28,678 nt of DNA from assembly GCA_934215545.1 (NCBI GenBank), contig CAKQAD010000017.1:1-28678 (forward strand), given 5' to 3'. Origin of the DNA: an uncultured Prevotella sp. (lineage in GTDB: Bacteria > Bacteroidota > Bacteroidia > Bacteroidales > Bacteroidaceae). The position numbers and the translations under genes were made by a program. Below, one piece after another: positions 14,682-23,291 of this stretch. Position 1 is the stretch's first letter; the number at the start of each line of letters is the position of its first letter. The notes below the pieces were generated by a model. The model did not search any database, was not told the origin of the DNA, and saw nothing but the letters and a program-made list of their open reading frames with translations.

Positions 14682-16352
14682 ATGAAGATACTATCCCTCT
14701 TGCTTTGTGGCTTTGCCCTAACTATGAGCGCAGCCGATGAGAAAGCATCTCGTGGATACAAAGACCCTACATATTTGCAACTATACGGTGGACTAAACAA
14801 GTCTGCCAACGAGCACCTGCCATGGACCGAGTTTTCAGGATATCCGTGGTCGGGCGGTGCTTTTGTGGGCATAGGTAGAGAGTTCACGCCACTATGGGGT
14901 TGGCGTGCTGCTTTGCGTTTCAACCACAACAAAAGTCGCAATGTGCCCAAGTGTGAGCAAGCCGACACCTGGGGCTGGAACAGCATCGGTGTGTTTGCTG
15001 ATGCCACCTTCGACATTACCGATGCCCTGGCATCGAGCAAGCAGCGCCAGCATGAGCCCCGCTTCAACTTGAAGGCATTTGCAGGTGTGGGCGCTGCATG
15101 GACATTTGCTTTCGACGAAGTTCCACTATCCTACACCGAGCCCTACTCGCGCGACAGTCGCCTGGTGCCAGCCGCACGGGCAGGCATCACCGCCACATGG
15201 CGCCTGGCAAAGCAGTGGCGCATAGGAGCCGAGGTGAGTCAAACGGCATTTGCCGACAATTTCAATGGTGTGAAAGCCAACACCCCCATCGACACCCGAA
15301 CCAACGTGAAGATAGGCATCACCTATCTTCTGCACAACAAGAAGCGTGAGCCAAAGGCAGCAGCACCGATAGTGCTCGACAACCGCCTGCGCATGGTGCC
15401 GGCACTGCCGCTAATCATGCCAAAGCACGAAGACACCAAGCGGCGAGTGCTGAAGGGTAGGGCATTCCTAGACTTCCCCGTGAACGAAACGATTATATAC
15501 CCCAAGTATCGCCGCAACCCTCAGGAACTGCGCCGAATATACAACACCATCGACCACGCCCTATTCGACAAGACCATACAGGTGACATCAATCTCACTGC
15601 ATGGCTACGCATCGCCAGAGAGCCCCTACAGCAACAACACCCGTTTGGCAAAGGGTCGCACGGCAGCCCTCAAGGAACTGTTGCGTAAGAAGTATGCTGT
15701 AGAACCACAGCTGTTCCGCACCGACTATACACCTGAAGACTGGTACAACCTGCGTGGCTTTATTGCCACCGATGGCCGTCGCCGTGTGAAAGGCGATATA
15801 TGGTATGAGAGTGCCGATATTCTCGAGACCCCCGAGGCACCAGCAAGCGTCAGCAACAACCGCACCGAGCTGCTCCGAATTATCGACCTAGACATGGATG
15901 TTGACGAGAAGGAGCTCCTGCTGAAGCGTGTTGACGGTGGCAAGCCCTATCGCTGGCTGCTGAAGAATGTATATCCCGGATTGCGTCACACCGACTACAT
16001 AATAGAATATGTGGTGCGGGGCTATCCGCTCAAGGAGAGCAAGCGCCTTATCTATACCCACCCCGAAGCCCTCAGCGTGGAGGAGATGTATAGGGTGGCA
16101 CAGAGCTACGACGAAGGCTCCGATGGCTGGTTTGATGCACTTACCATTGCCGCCGACCAATATCCCGACGATGAGGTTGCCAACCTCAATGCCGCCTGCG
16201 CCTGCGTAACAACCAAGCGCCTCACCGATGCCAAGCGCTATCTGCAGCATGCAGGCAGCAGCAACGAGGCAACCTATGTGCGCGGTGTGATAGACGCCAT
16301 GGAGGGCAATAGGGCATGGGAAATGAAAGATGGAAAACTCATGTTTAAATAA
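14682..16352 (+). CDS. Outer-membrane beta-barrel/OmpA-like protein with C-terminal TPR-like region
   Basis: This 556-residue protein has a signal peptide (MKILSLLLCGFALTMSAA). Residues about 28-225 look like a small outer-membrane barrel, with alternating strands such as LQLYGGLNKS, GWRAALRFNHN and FNLKAFAGVGAAW, ending in VKIGITYLL. Residues about 265-400 include an OmpA-like domain with SISLHGYASPESPYSNNTRLAKGRT, as in Bacteroidales DUF3868-type proteins of fimbrial loci. The last 120 residues have helical repeats (SVEEMYRVAQSYDEGSDGWFDALTIAADQYPDDEVANLNAA) like TPR. It may anchor or assemble surface structures. It is followed 30 nt later by two LruC lipoprotein genes and is probably their operon leader. 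Its 5' leader is a repeat element, and no consensus promoter is seen there. The domain names are by eye. Confidence 0.8.
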   Translation: MKILSLLLCGFALTMSAADEKASRGYKDPTYLQLYGGLNKSANEHLPWTEFSGYPWSGGAFVGIGREFTPLWGWRAALRFNHNKSRNVPKCEQADTWGWNSIGVFADATFDITDALASSKQRQHEPRFNLKAFAGVGAAWTFAFDEVPLSYTEPYSRDSRLVPAARAGITATWRLAKQWRIGAEVSQTAFADNFNGVKANTPIDTRTNVKIGITYLLHNKKREPKAAAPIVLDNRLRMVPALPLIMPKHEDTKRRVLKGRAFLDFPVNETIIYPKYRRNPQELRRIYNTIDHALFDKTIQVTSISLHGYASPESPYSNNTRLAKGRTAALKELLRKKYAVEPQLFRTDYTPEDWYNLRGFIATDGRRRVKGDIWYESADILETPEAPASVSNNRTELLRIIDLDMDVDEKELLLKRVDGGKPYRWLLKNVYPGLRHTDYIIEYVVRGYPLKESKRLIYTHPEALSVEEMYRVAQSYDEGSDGWFDALTIAADQYPDDEVANLNAACACVTTKRLTDAKRYLQHAGSSNEATYVRGVIDAMEGNRAWEMKDGKLMFK

Positions 16353-16382
16353 CATCCGTAACTAACAGAACCGAAAAATTAA

Positions 16383-18314
16383 ATGACACAACGACACACA
16401 CATACCATTACCACCCTAACCACAATGCTGCTGGCAGCAATGTTGGTGCTCGCCTCATGCTCGTCGGAAGCATTCTCGGAGTATGAGCGCGTGAAAGCCA
16501 ACTTTCACAGTGCCATAGGTGGCGAGGTGAGTCCTGGCCAAATGTGGCGCACCGCAGTGAAACTGAATGTAAAGGTTCATTCGGCAGGCAGTGCACAGCT
16601 GTGGCTCATGTCGGCAGAAGAAGAGGGCACACTCTACGACTATCGTGAGGTGGCTGCTGGTGGCACCACCACCATGACGGCACCACAAGGACAGGTGGGC
16701 ACCATGTTCCTCGTGGGCATCAGCGGCACAGAGCGCAGCGTAAGCACCGTGGTGCTCACCGGCAAGGCAGAAGAAACGATTGAACTGAAGTTCGATGGCG
16801 TGAATGCAGCTCCATCAAAAACATCTGCACAAAGTCCCGTCACTGCTATTGCCACCGCTCATGCCCCACAGAAGAGTGCTACCAAAAGTTCGCTCTACGG
16901 CTCCAGCATCATGAAGGGTTCGCAGCAGGTGCAGCTAAGCGATGTGCAGCTAAAAGAAGCACTCGATATGCTCAATACCTCATATATAGAATATGTGAAG
17001 GCAAAAGACCTCGGACTCAACTGCAACTACGAGCTGGAGTCGAATGGCGATTTCGAAATTACATGGTTTGCCGGTAACTGCCAGTCGTCAACACCCCACA
17101 TCCTGGGCTACTACTATCACTCGCCCGACACCTACGACGATATAAAATATGTAGACATCTCAGAAACCGAAATCTACGACTATATCGACGGTAAGGCAAA
17201 GGTACAGTATATGGTAAACCAAGAAGCAGCCGACATCTATGGCGTAACACCAGGCGCATGGTATGATGCCAACTTCGATATGGGCGACATCTTCGAAAAT
17301 CCGAGCCCTAACCTCCGCGCCCGACTCAACGACGATGCCTACAACACCATGGCTGTGATCGACCGCTATGGCGATAACATCACCGCAATGAGAGGTATCA
17401 CCTTCACCATAAAAGTGCCAAAGGGCATGCGTGTGGGATTTTACGACCGTATAGAAAATGTGGCACTGCCCGAACAATACGACCGTCTGCAGCGGTTGGG
17501 CATAAAGCCCTACACATCAAGAGCCAAATACAAAGCCATGAACTTCTCGTGTGAGGCAATGAACGTGCCCATGCAAGGCACCTATCGTAGCTGTATCGTG
17601 GAGAGTCCACACTCGCTGTGGCTCGGCATGGAAAACGACTACACCGGCGGCGACCTCGACTGCAACGACGTAATATTCCAAATTAGCGCCAAGCTCGACA
17701 TATACATGCCCGACATCGTGACACCAGAGGTGAAGCCCATAGTGCATCCAAGCGATAAGATGCCATGGACACTGGCGTTTGAAGATGTGCACCGCGATGC
17801 CGACTTCGACTTCAACGATGCCGTGATAAAACTTGTGCCCGACTACGACAACCAACGGTGCTGCGTAACAGTGATGGCAGCAGGCTCGCCACACCGCATG
17901 TATCTGCACTACGACGGACCTGATGGCGACATCAACCTCGGTGAGATACACTCACTGCTTGGTGGCACCCCCGACCAATACATCAACACCAAGGCGGCAT
18001 CCACCACCACACCATTCGTGAACATTGACTGCGTGCCATGGAGTCCAACCTACGACATGCGAAAAGACGCAAGCCGATTCTATATAGAGGTGGTGCGAGG
18101 AACATGCACCGACTGCTCAGACATTCTGCAACTGCCCGACCAGCCCACAAGTCTGCCACAGGCACTGCTCGTGGCAGGAGAATGGAAATGGCCAAGAGAG
18201 GGAATAGACATCAATGCTGCCTATCCCACCTTCAGCCAGTGGTGCAAAGACATCACCAAAACCAGCTACTGGGGATGGTACACCACAACCAATGGCAAAT
18301 GCGTGAGCTATTAG
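16383..18314 (+). CDS. LruC-domain lipoprotein 1
   Basis: The 643-residue protein has a lipoprotein signal with lipobox LASC and lipid Cys at residue 26. A variable N-terminal half is followed by a segment with MENDYTGGDLDCNDVIFQI (about 417-435), resembling DUF4114-type Asp-rich motifs, and then PWTLAFEDVHRDADFDFNDAVIKL (about 460-485), the LruC/DUF4842 signature. The Asp/Asn-rich loops look like Ca2+ sites. The C terminus ends with aromatic residues (YWGWYTTT). The family occurs on the surface of Bacteroidetes and in Leptospira LruC, with no settled function; in Bacteroidales it often sits near fimbrial genes. It is a paralogue of the next gene: both share DGKAKVQY, the pattern WxDANFD, DDAYxT and KxPKGxxxGFY. 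Confidence 0.83.
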   Translation: MTQRHTHTITTLTTMLLAAMLVLASCSSEAFSEYERVKANFHSAIGGEVSPGQMWRTAVKLNVKVHSAGSAQLWLMSAEEEGTLYDYREVAAGGTTTMTAPQGQVGTMFLVGISGTERSVSTVVLTGKAEETIELKFDGVNAAPSKTSAQSPVTAIATAHAPQKSATKSSLYGSSIMKGSQQVQLSDVQLKEALDMLNTSYIEYVKAKDLGLNCNYELESNGDFEITWFAGNCQSSTPHILGYYYHSPDTYDDIKYVDISETEIYDYIDGKAKVQYMVNQEAADIYGVTPGAWYDANFDMGDIFENPSPNLRARLNDDAYNTMAVIDRYGDNITAMRGITFTIKVPKGMRVGFYDRIENVALPEQYDRLQRLGIKPYTSRAKYKAMNFSCEAMNVPMQGTYRSCIVESPHSLWLGMENDYTGGDLDCNDVIFQISAKLDIYMPDIVTPEVKPIVHPSDKMPWTLAFEDVHRDADFDFNDAVIKLVPDYDNQRCCVTVMAAGSPHRMYLHYDGPDGDINLGEIHSLLGGTPDQYINTKAASTTTPFVNIDCVPWSPTYDMRKDASRFYIEVVRGTCTDCSDILQLPDQPTSLPQALLVAGEWKWPREGIDINAAYPTFSQWCKDITKTSYWGWYTTTNGKCVSY

Positions 18315-18324
18315 CAACACAAAA

Positions 18325-18339
18325 TTGCGCTTAGCGCAA
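18325..18339 (+). other. Small hairpin between the two LruC genes
   Basis: TTGCGC-TTA-GCGCAA forms a perfect 6-bp stem with flanking A/T pairs (AAA/TT). No T-run follows directly. It may slow transcription or protect mRNA ends between the two cistrons. Its loop and stem resemble the hairpins of the TTTTGAR elements. Confidence 0.5.
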
Positions 18340-18376
18340 ATTATATATTATATAAATTAAAAGTTTCTTACAACAA

Positions 18377-20446
18377 ATGAACAAAAAAATGATGAGATGG
18401 AGTGGGCAAGCATCGCTCACCCTACTAATGGCATTAACAGCTCCCATCGTCTTAGGCTCATGTAGTGAGGACGAGGGCCTTGCCACCACCGACACCACCA
18501 GCAGTGGCTGGAGCGGATTCTTCGACGGACAGGCCGACCCTGACAACACGTGGATGACATCAGTGCCAGTGCAGGTGAACATCACCACGCCAACAAAAGG
18601 CACCGTCGTAGCACAAACAATCAAAAACTCCAAAACCGTGATACTCGGCGAGGCAACCATCAAAGGCAGCGGCACCATGATGCTCGATGTGCCACAAAGC
18701 GACGTTACAAGCTTCGGACTGGTGTTCGACGACGGCACCGGATCCAAACAATATCAGCGCGTCGACCTTAAAAGCGGTAAGCAGCAAGTGGCAAACGTGA
18801 AGTTCGTCACACAGCAACCATTCAGCACACCTGCCAAGGCACCCGCCAAGGCTGCCACCAACAAGACACTCTACGGACAGAGCATACTGCCCGCCTATGG
18901 CTACATGAACTTCGGCTCATGGGCATGGGACGATGTGGCACGTGCTGTGCCTGAGAATGTTGCTGCATCGCGCAATGTGAAAGCGCTTAAAGACTACGAG
19001 ATAATGGCACGCGGCGAGGTGACCACCATCGGCGAGCTGCGCTACAATGAAACCGTCTACCTATCGTTTCTCTATGGCCACACAGGCTGTGTAGAAAAGC
19101 GCATCCTTGGCTATTATGTGCACAGCGCCAATGCCGACGGCACAGCCAACTATGCCGACATAGAATTTCACGACATTGCCGACGTAATGTCCTACGACTA
19201 CTACGATGGCAAGGCAAAGGTGCAATACCAGCTCGATGGTGTAACATCAAAATGGCACGATGCCAACTTCGACTATACCGACACACCAACCAATCCCAAT
19301 GGAGCACATCTTGCTGCACGTCGTGGCGACGATGCCTATGGCACATACAACGTAAATGCCAACTATGGCAACCGCATCACAGCAGTGCGCTCGCTTACCT
19401 ATAAGCTCGAGATACCAAAGGGAAAAGTGTTCGGATTCTACCTCAAAGACGGAGTGAAGGCCATCTCTAACGACCAAAAGCAGAAGATGCTGGCTGCTGG
19501 AGTGCCTGCCGACAAGTTGCCAACCAATCTAGCCAACTACACCAAGGCTGCATTCAACCATGGCAACAACTTCAAAGGTATACGCAGCGCATTCGCCATC
19601 TACGACAACTTTACCTTCATGGGTCTCGACGACACCATGGACGGTGGCGATGGCGACTGCAACGACGTGACCTTTGCATTGTCTAACGTGCGAGGAGAAA
19701 AACTCGTGCCACAATTCAGCAAAGAAACCACAGAGAGCGAAATTAACAAGCCCACCATCACCAATCCTGATGCGCCCGACTACGTTAACCCTGCTCCAGA
19801 CCCAACCGAAAAGCCTGATGGCGGCAACACCGAACAAGACACCGACTATGAGTCGCTGCAACACTGGACACTGGCATTCGAGAATGCAGGACTCGACAAC
19901 GATTTCGACTTCAACGATGTGGTGCTCGAAGTGACACCCGACACCAAGAACCACAAGGCCTACGTCTACCTCATGGCAACGGGAGCCATGCGCCACACCG
20001 AAATCTACTATCAGAAGAGCGATGGCAGCGAGCAATTCCTTGGCGAGGTGCACCAACTCTTCGGAGTGGCAAATGGCAAATACGTAAACACCACCGAGGG
20101 TGCAGCTACATCGTCGCCAGTGCTCGTGGCTGACGACCTGGAGTGGCCAGAGGGCAGCACCATGGACAATAGCCGCCATAAGTTCATACTCAAAGTCTAC
20201 GACGACTACGAAGGCAAACAGCTCAGCCGCATAGTGCGTAGCAGCGATCTCATCAATGGCTCGCCACAGGTGCTCTGCATTGCCGGACACTGGGCATGGC
20301 CAAAGGAAACAGTAAAGGTGTATAACGCATATCCTCTATTGGGCAAGTGGGCTATCGACTTCAATAAAACCGACAATTGGAACTGGCACTCACACCCAGT
20401 GAAGAGCTATACCGTGACTCCACTGGCGCCAACACATAAGAAATAA
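18377..20446 (+). CDS. LruC-domain lipoprotein 2
   Basis: The 689-residue protein has lipobox LGSC with lipid Cys at residue 29, followed by SEDE. An acidic stretch right after the Cys matches the lipoprotein export signal of Bacteroidetes, so surface exposure is likely. After a beta-rich N-terminal half come MGLDDTMDGGDGDCNDVTF (about 415-433), a Pro/Thr/Asp-rich linker (about 450-490) and HWTLAFENAGLDNDFDFNDVV (about 496-516), the LruC signature. It resembles the preceding protein over most of its length and probably arose by tandem duplication; the linker is longer here. It lies 62 nt after LruC gene 1, with a small hairpin between, and is followed by a strong terminator, so the cluster ends here. 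Confidence 0.85.
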   Translation: MNKKMMRWSGQASLTLLMALTAPIVLGSCSEDEGLATTDTTSSGWSGFFDGQADPDNTWMTSVPVQVNITTPTKGTVVAQTIKNSKTVILGEATIKGSGTMMLDVPQSDVTSFGLVFDDGTGSKQYQRVDLKSGKQQVANVKFVTQQPFSTPAKAPAKAATNKTLYGQSILPAYGYMNFGSWAWDDVARAVPENVAASRNVKALKDYEIMARGEVTTIGELRYNETVYLSFLYGHTGCVEKRILGYYVHSANADGTANYADIEFHDIADVMSYDYYDGKAKVQYQLDGVTSKWHDANFDYTDTPTNPNGAHLAARRGDDAYGTYNVNANYGNRITAVRSLTYKLEIPKGKVFGFYLKDGVKAISNDQKQKMLAAGVPADKLPTNLANYTKAAFNHGNNFKGIRSAFAIYDNFTFMGLDDTMDGGDGDCNDVTFALSNVRGEKLVPQFSKETTESEINKPTITNPDAPDYVNPAPDPTEKPDGGNTEQDTDYESLQHWTLAFENAGLDNDFDFNDVVLEVTPDTKNHKAYVYLMATGAMRHTEIYYQKSDGSEQFLGEVHQLFGVANGKYVNTTEGAATSSPVLVADDLEWPEGSTMDNSRHKFILKVYDDYEGKQLSRIVRSSDLINGSPQVLCIAGHWAWPKETVKVYNAYPLLGKWAIDFNKTDNWNWHSHPVKSYTVTPLAPTHKK

Positions 20447-20455
20447 TTGACAGTA

Positions 20456-20474
20456 GTCTTATCTACTTGTCTAC
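20456..20474 (-). repeat. 19-nt repeat GTAGACAAGTAGATAAGAC, copy A
   Basis: The minus strand reads exactly GTAGACAAGTAGATAAGAC, identical to plus-strand 21884-21902. Directly after it, GTTTCGCATGTC (20476-20487) and GACATACGAAAC (20491-20502) form a hairpin of 11 pairs of 12 with a TTT loop. Confidence 0.85.
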
Positions 20475-20514
20475 TGTTTCGCATGTCTTTGACATACGAA
20501 ACTTGAGGTAATAA

Positions 20515-20567
20515 AGCCGCACCAGACTACGCTACATTGCAGCGAGAGTTTGGTGCGGCTGTTTTTG
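20515..20567 (+). terminator. Strong intrinsic terminator of the LruC cluster
   Basis: AGCCGCACCAGACT (20515-20528) pairs with AGTTTGGTGCGGCT (20547-20560) with one G-T wobble, an inner CGCT/AGCG pair closes the loop, and GTTTTTG follows. Confidence 0.92.
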
Positions 20568-20595
20568 TGGCGAATACCTATGAATACCTGTTTTT

Positions 20596-20633
20596 AAGTA
20601 TTTTATAATTAGCGAAGTATTTTATAATTAGCG
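20596..20633 (+). repeat. Two 19-bp tandem repeats in the porin promoter
   Basis: AAGTATTTTATAATTAGCG occurs twice without a gap (20596-20614, 20615-20633) and a third partial copy (AAGTATTTG) leads into the -7 box. The copies occupy the -33 and upstream region. Confidence 0.9.
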
Positions 20634-20642
20634 AAGTATTTG

Positions 20643-20650
20643 TAACTTTG
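20643..20650 (+). promoter_or_regulatory. -7 box of the OprB-like porin gene
   Basis: TAACTTTG matches TAnnTTTG 22 nt upstream of the ATG at 20673, giving a leader of about 15 nt. The tandem 19-bp repeats replace a recognisable -33 element. Confidence 0.6.
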
Positions 20651-20672
20651 CATAAGTTAGAAAAAAGATAGA

Positions 20673-21731
20673 ATGTTGAAGCGTATAACATTAATGATTA
20701 TTGCGAGCATAAATATCTGTATGCTCCATGCACAATGCTTTAGTGGCGAATATACTGCCGAGGGCCAGTGGAAACTGAACAACAGCATGAAATCCAACTT
20801 CGTGAATCTGCTGCGACTAAACCTGGATATTGCGCTGCGTAAAGGCTCTAACACCGATATGTTGCAGGTTGCAACACTACACATGGCAAAGACTGCTGAC
20901 CCGATTTGTGGCGACTGGCAGGGATTTTCTAACATCGAGGCCGACAATAATGTTGCTGCCATTGCCGTGCTGGGCTATATGCACGAGTGGCGGCATGGTC
21001 ATTTGTTTTTGGGAGTGAGGAACGTAAACGAAGATTTCTTTACCTCCGACGTCACCTCGCTATTTACCAATGGTTCTTGTGGCATATTCCCTACCATAGC
21101 GGCAAGCTATCCTATTGCCAACTATCCATTCTCTGGTCTTACCGTATATTTTGATGTTGCTCTGGCAAAAGGGTGGGTGCTACGAAACAGTATATATAAT
21201 GGCACTGGCTATAATGGTTGGAAACACGACGACAACCCTTTCCTTGTTCGCCCTAAGACCGATGGCATTTTCAATATGTCGCAACTCGAATACGAACATC
21301 GTGGTGCACAATATTATGCAGGAGTGGCAGTTCACACACGCCAACAGCAGGATGCCGATGACAACTGCCCCACAAGCGACAACCACAGCGTGGCAAAGAC
21401 CACATGTGCTTGGTGGGTGTATGGCGAGCAACCATTATGGACATCTGCCGACAAGTGCCTTAAATGTATGGTGCAATACTCTGAAAACACCTCCCGACAA
21501 AACGAATGCTACAGATATGCCGAGGTGGGGTGCGCATATAGCGACGATGCCAACCAGTGTGGTGTGTCGGCACAATATGCCCGCTACCGACAGGGCACTG
21601 AGCGCTCGGTAGAGGCTACATGGCGCCGACAACTCACCAAAGCAATTGCCATGCAGCCATCTGTGCAGTATATAACCAACGACGAAGGCAACTATGCCGT
21701 ACTCACTGCTCGCCTGTGTTTCAGCTTCTGA
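20673..21731 (+). CDS. OprB-like carbohydrate porin family protein
   Basis: The 352-residue protein has a signal peptide (MLKRITLMIIASINICMLHAQ) and then a beta-rich chain ending in Phe-Ser-Phe, as expected for an outer-membrane barrel. Segments such as DWQGFSNIEADNN, HGHLFLGVRNVNEDFF and FTNGSCGIFPTIAASYP resemble the OprB-type carbohydrate porins of Bacteroidales, which are thought to pass sugars. That resemblance is from memory of family patterns, not from a search. The protein is unusually rich in Cys for a porin (about ten in the mature chain, several in pairs). It is monocistronic: an own promoter, a terminator upstream, and a repeat-rich gap downstream. Copies of a 19-nt motif flank it on both sides. 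Confidence 0.7.
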   Translation: MLKRITLMIIASINICMLHAQCFSGEYTAEGQWKLNNSMKSNFVNLLRLNLDIALRKGSNTDMLQVATLHMAKTADPICGDWQGFSNIEADNNVAAIAVLGYMHEWRHGHLFLGVRNVNEDFFTSDVTSLFTNGSCGIFPTIAASYPIANYPFSGLTVYFDVALAKGWVLRNSIYNGTGYNGWKHDDNPFLVRPKTDGIFNMSQLEYEHRGAQYYAGVAVHTRQQQDADDNCPTSDNHSVAKTTCAWWVYGEQPLWTSADKCLKCMVQYSENTSRQNECYRYAEVGCAYSDDANQCGVSAQYARYRQGTERSVEATWRRQLTKAIAMQPSVQYITNDEGNYAVLTARLCFSF

Positions 21732-21787
21732 TGCGCTCGGCAACCTCCACACCTTTCATAAATTTTCTTAACATAGGTTGGCGTTTG

Positions 21788-21818
21788 CTTGTGGTTCAAA
21801 ACATTATGCGTAAATTTG
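21788..21818 (+). promoter_or_regulatory. Promoter of the eight-helix membrane protein gene
   Basis: TAAATTTG (21811-21818) fits the -7 consensus, and CTTG (21788-21791), 19 nt upstream, fits -33 with one mismatch. It implies a leader of about 180 nt containing the 19-nt repeat hairpin. Confidence 0.55.
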
Positions 21819-21883
21819 ATTTTTAAAGGCTGCAAGCCTACATTATTAATTATATATGTATACTCAAGTAGAGAAGTACACGA

Positions 21884-21983
21884 GTAGACAAGTAGATAAG
21901 ACTTATTAGTTTAAGCCTTGCAAACAGCGATTATCAGGGAAAGTAAATTCCATTGTTTGCTTGCGTCTTATCTACTCGTCTAC
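21884..21983. repeat. Inverted pair of the 19-nt repeat, copies B and C
   Basis: GTAGACAAGTAGATAAGAC (21884-21902) and GTCTTATCTACTCGTCTAC (21965-21983) are complementary at 18 of 19 positions and could form a hairpin with a 62-nt loop in the leader of the next gene. Degenerate AGTAGAYA units precede copy B (from about 21865). Confidence 0.85.
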
Positions 21984-22002
21984 TATAAATTGATTGATTG
22001 AT

Positions 22003-22977
22003 ATGAAAAATAAACAAAGGTATTGGGGCAAGACGATAGCCTCGTTTGTGTTTGTACTCTTCACCATGCCATTGGGTCATGCCATGATGCGCATAATGGA
22101 AGACACCATGTCGCACAGCGCCGTGAACACCTGCGCTGTGTTGATGGGCTTCGTGGGTCTGGCAATGGCTGTGGTGGGCGTGTTTGTGAAAGGCGACACC
22201 CAGCGCACCATTTGGGGACTCTTCGGAGCTCTGCTCTTCTGGACGGGATGGGTGGAGTTTATGTTTGGCTATTTTGCAGCACGCTTCGGTGTGCACTACG
22301 ACCTGGTGGGCTCGGGAGTGGTGCAGACCACTACGGAATATGTCAATGGCATCGGCGTGAGCCATGAGATGCTTATCAATGGTGTCGATGTAAACAGCAT
22401 TCCTTCTGCAGAGCTAAAGGCGATGCGTGGGTCGAGACCAGAGTATCTTATACTTCCGGCATCATTCGGATTCTTCGCAATGTTTATGGTGCTCTATGTG
22501 TTTGGCTCTAAGACGGGATGTCACTTTATGAACTGGATGCAGAAACTTTTCTTTGGCAGCAAGCGCAACGAGGTGGTGCCAAGCAATATGAGCCACCACG
22601 CATCCATCACCACTTTCCTGGAGTTTAACCTCATCAACTGGGCATGCTATCTGTATCTGATGTTTGTCTACGACCCAGAGTTCTTTGGCGACAGCCATCC
22701 AGTGACCATTGCCAGTGCCGTGGGATGCGTGATAGGCGCCATATTTATGTTTGCCTATCAGCTGCGCCTGAAGGCATGGGGCCCCAACATACGCATGTCG
22801 ATAGCCACGGTGATAGTGTTCTGGACTGCCGTAGAGGTGTTTGCACGCAATGGCATGTTCACCGAGATATGGGTGGAGCCACTGCACTATGTGCCGCAAA
22901 TGATAAGCATCCTCGTGGTGTTTGTGCTTGTGGGCGTGGGCATTGTCTATAAGGCTCGCAAGAAAAATCTAAAATAG
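22003..22977 (+). CDS. Unknown integral membrane protein, about eight helices
   Basis: I choose ATG 22003 rather than an in-frame TTG at 21994. The 324-residue protein has about eight hydrophobic segments, near residues 10-28, 40-58, 67-90, 142-162, 200-220, 227-247, 259-279 and 297-315. A hydrophilic stretch between the third and fourth (about 95-140) contains VSHEMLINGVDVNSIPSAELKAMRG. The C terminus is basic (KARKKNLK), suggesting it is cytoplasmic. I recognise no motif of a known transporter or enzyme. The gene has its own long leader with a palindromic repeat and is followed after 12 nt by a TTTTGAR mosaic element. The AraC-type gene downstream might regulate it, but this is only proximity. 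Confidence 0.75.
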   Translation: MKNKQRYWGKTIASFVFVLFTMPLGHAMMRIMEDTMSHSAVNTCAVLMGFVGLAMAVVGVFVKGDTQRTIWGLFGALLFWTGWVEFMFGYFAARFGVHYDLVGSGVVQTTTEYVNGIGVSHEMLINGVDVNSIPSAELKAMRGSRPEYLILPASFGFFAMFMVLYVFGSKTGCHFMNWMQKLFFGSKRNEVVPSNMSHHASITTFLEFNLINWACYLYLMFVYDPEFFGDSHPVTIASAVGCVIGAIFMFAYQLRLKAWGPNIRMSIATVIVFWTAVEVFARNGMFTEIWVEPLHYVPQMISILVVFVLVGVGIVYKARKKNLK

Positions 22978-22989
22978 GCGTTGCCTATA

Positions 22990-23252
22990 TTAGATTTTTG
23001 AATTTTGATTTTTGAATTTTGAATTACTCTCGGCTGCGCCTGCGATTTTGAATTTATCATTTATGAGTTATGATTTCAAGATTATCGCTATTGGCTGTTT
23101 TGAGCTGCAAATTCAAAATTCAAAAATGAATAATTCACAATCGGCGTAGCCGACAACTCAAAACTCAAAATTAAAAATTCAAAATTGCGCCCACGGCGCA
23201 CAATTCACAACTCAAAATCCTAAATTCTAAATTAACAATTGCCAAAGGCAAT
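22990..23252. repeat. TTTTGAR heptad mosaic palindrome, copy 2
   Basis: It fills the 314-nt gap between the membrane protein and the AraC-type gene. The left arm begins TTAGATTTTTGAATTTTG, with a hairpin-like CTCGGCTGCGCCTGCGA; the centre includes TTATGAGTTATGATTTCAAG; the right arm has reverse heptads and three GC hairpins: TCGGC-GTA-GCCGA, TGCGCC-CAC-GGCGCA and TTGCC-AAA-GGCAA. Its first 85-90 nt are nearly identical to the sequence from 28588 to the window end. Confidence 0.88.
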
Positions 23253-23291
23253 ATAGCAACCGCTGCGAAGGCGCTGTTCGATAGCTTTCGT

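Noticed and set aside
20456..21902. Proven phase-variable invertible segment
   Set aside because: The inverted 19-mers are exact, but there is no recombinase gene nearby and a window sequence cannot show both orientations; kept only as a hypothesis.
21994..22002. TTG start for the membrane protein
   Set aside because: An ATG only 9 nt downstream gives the same protein minus three residues and is the more likely start.
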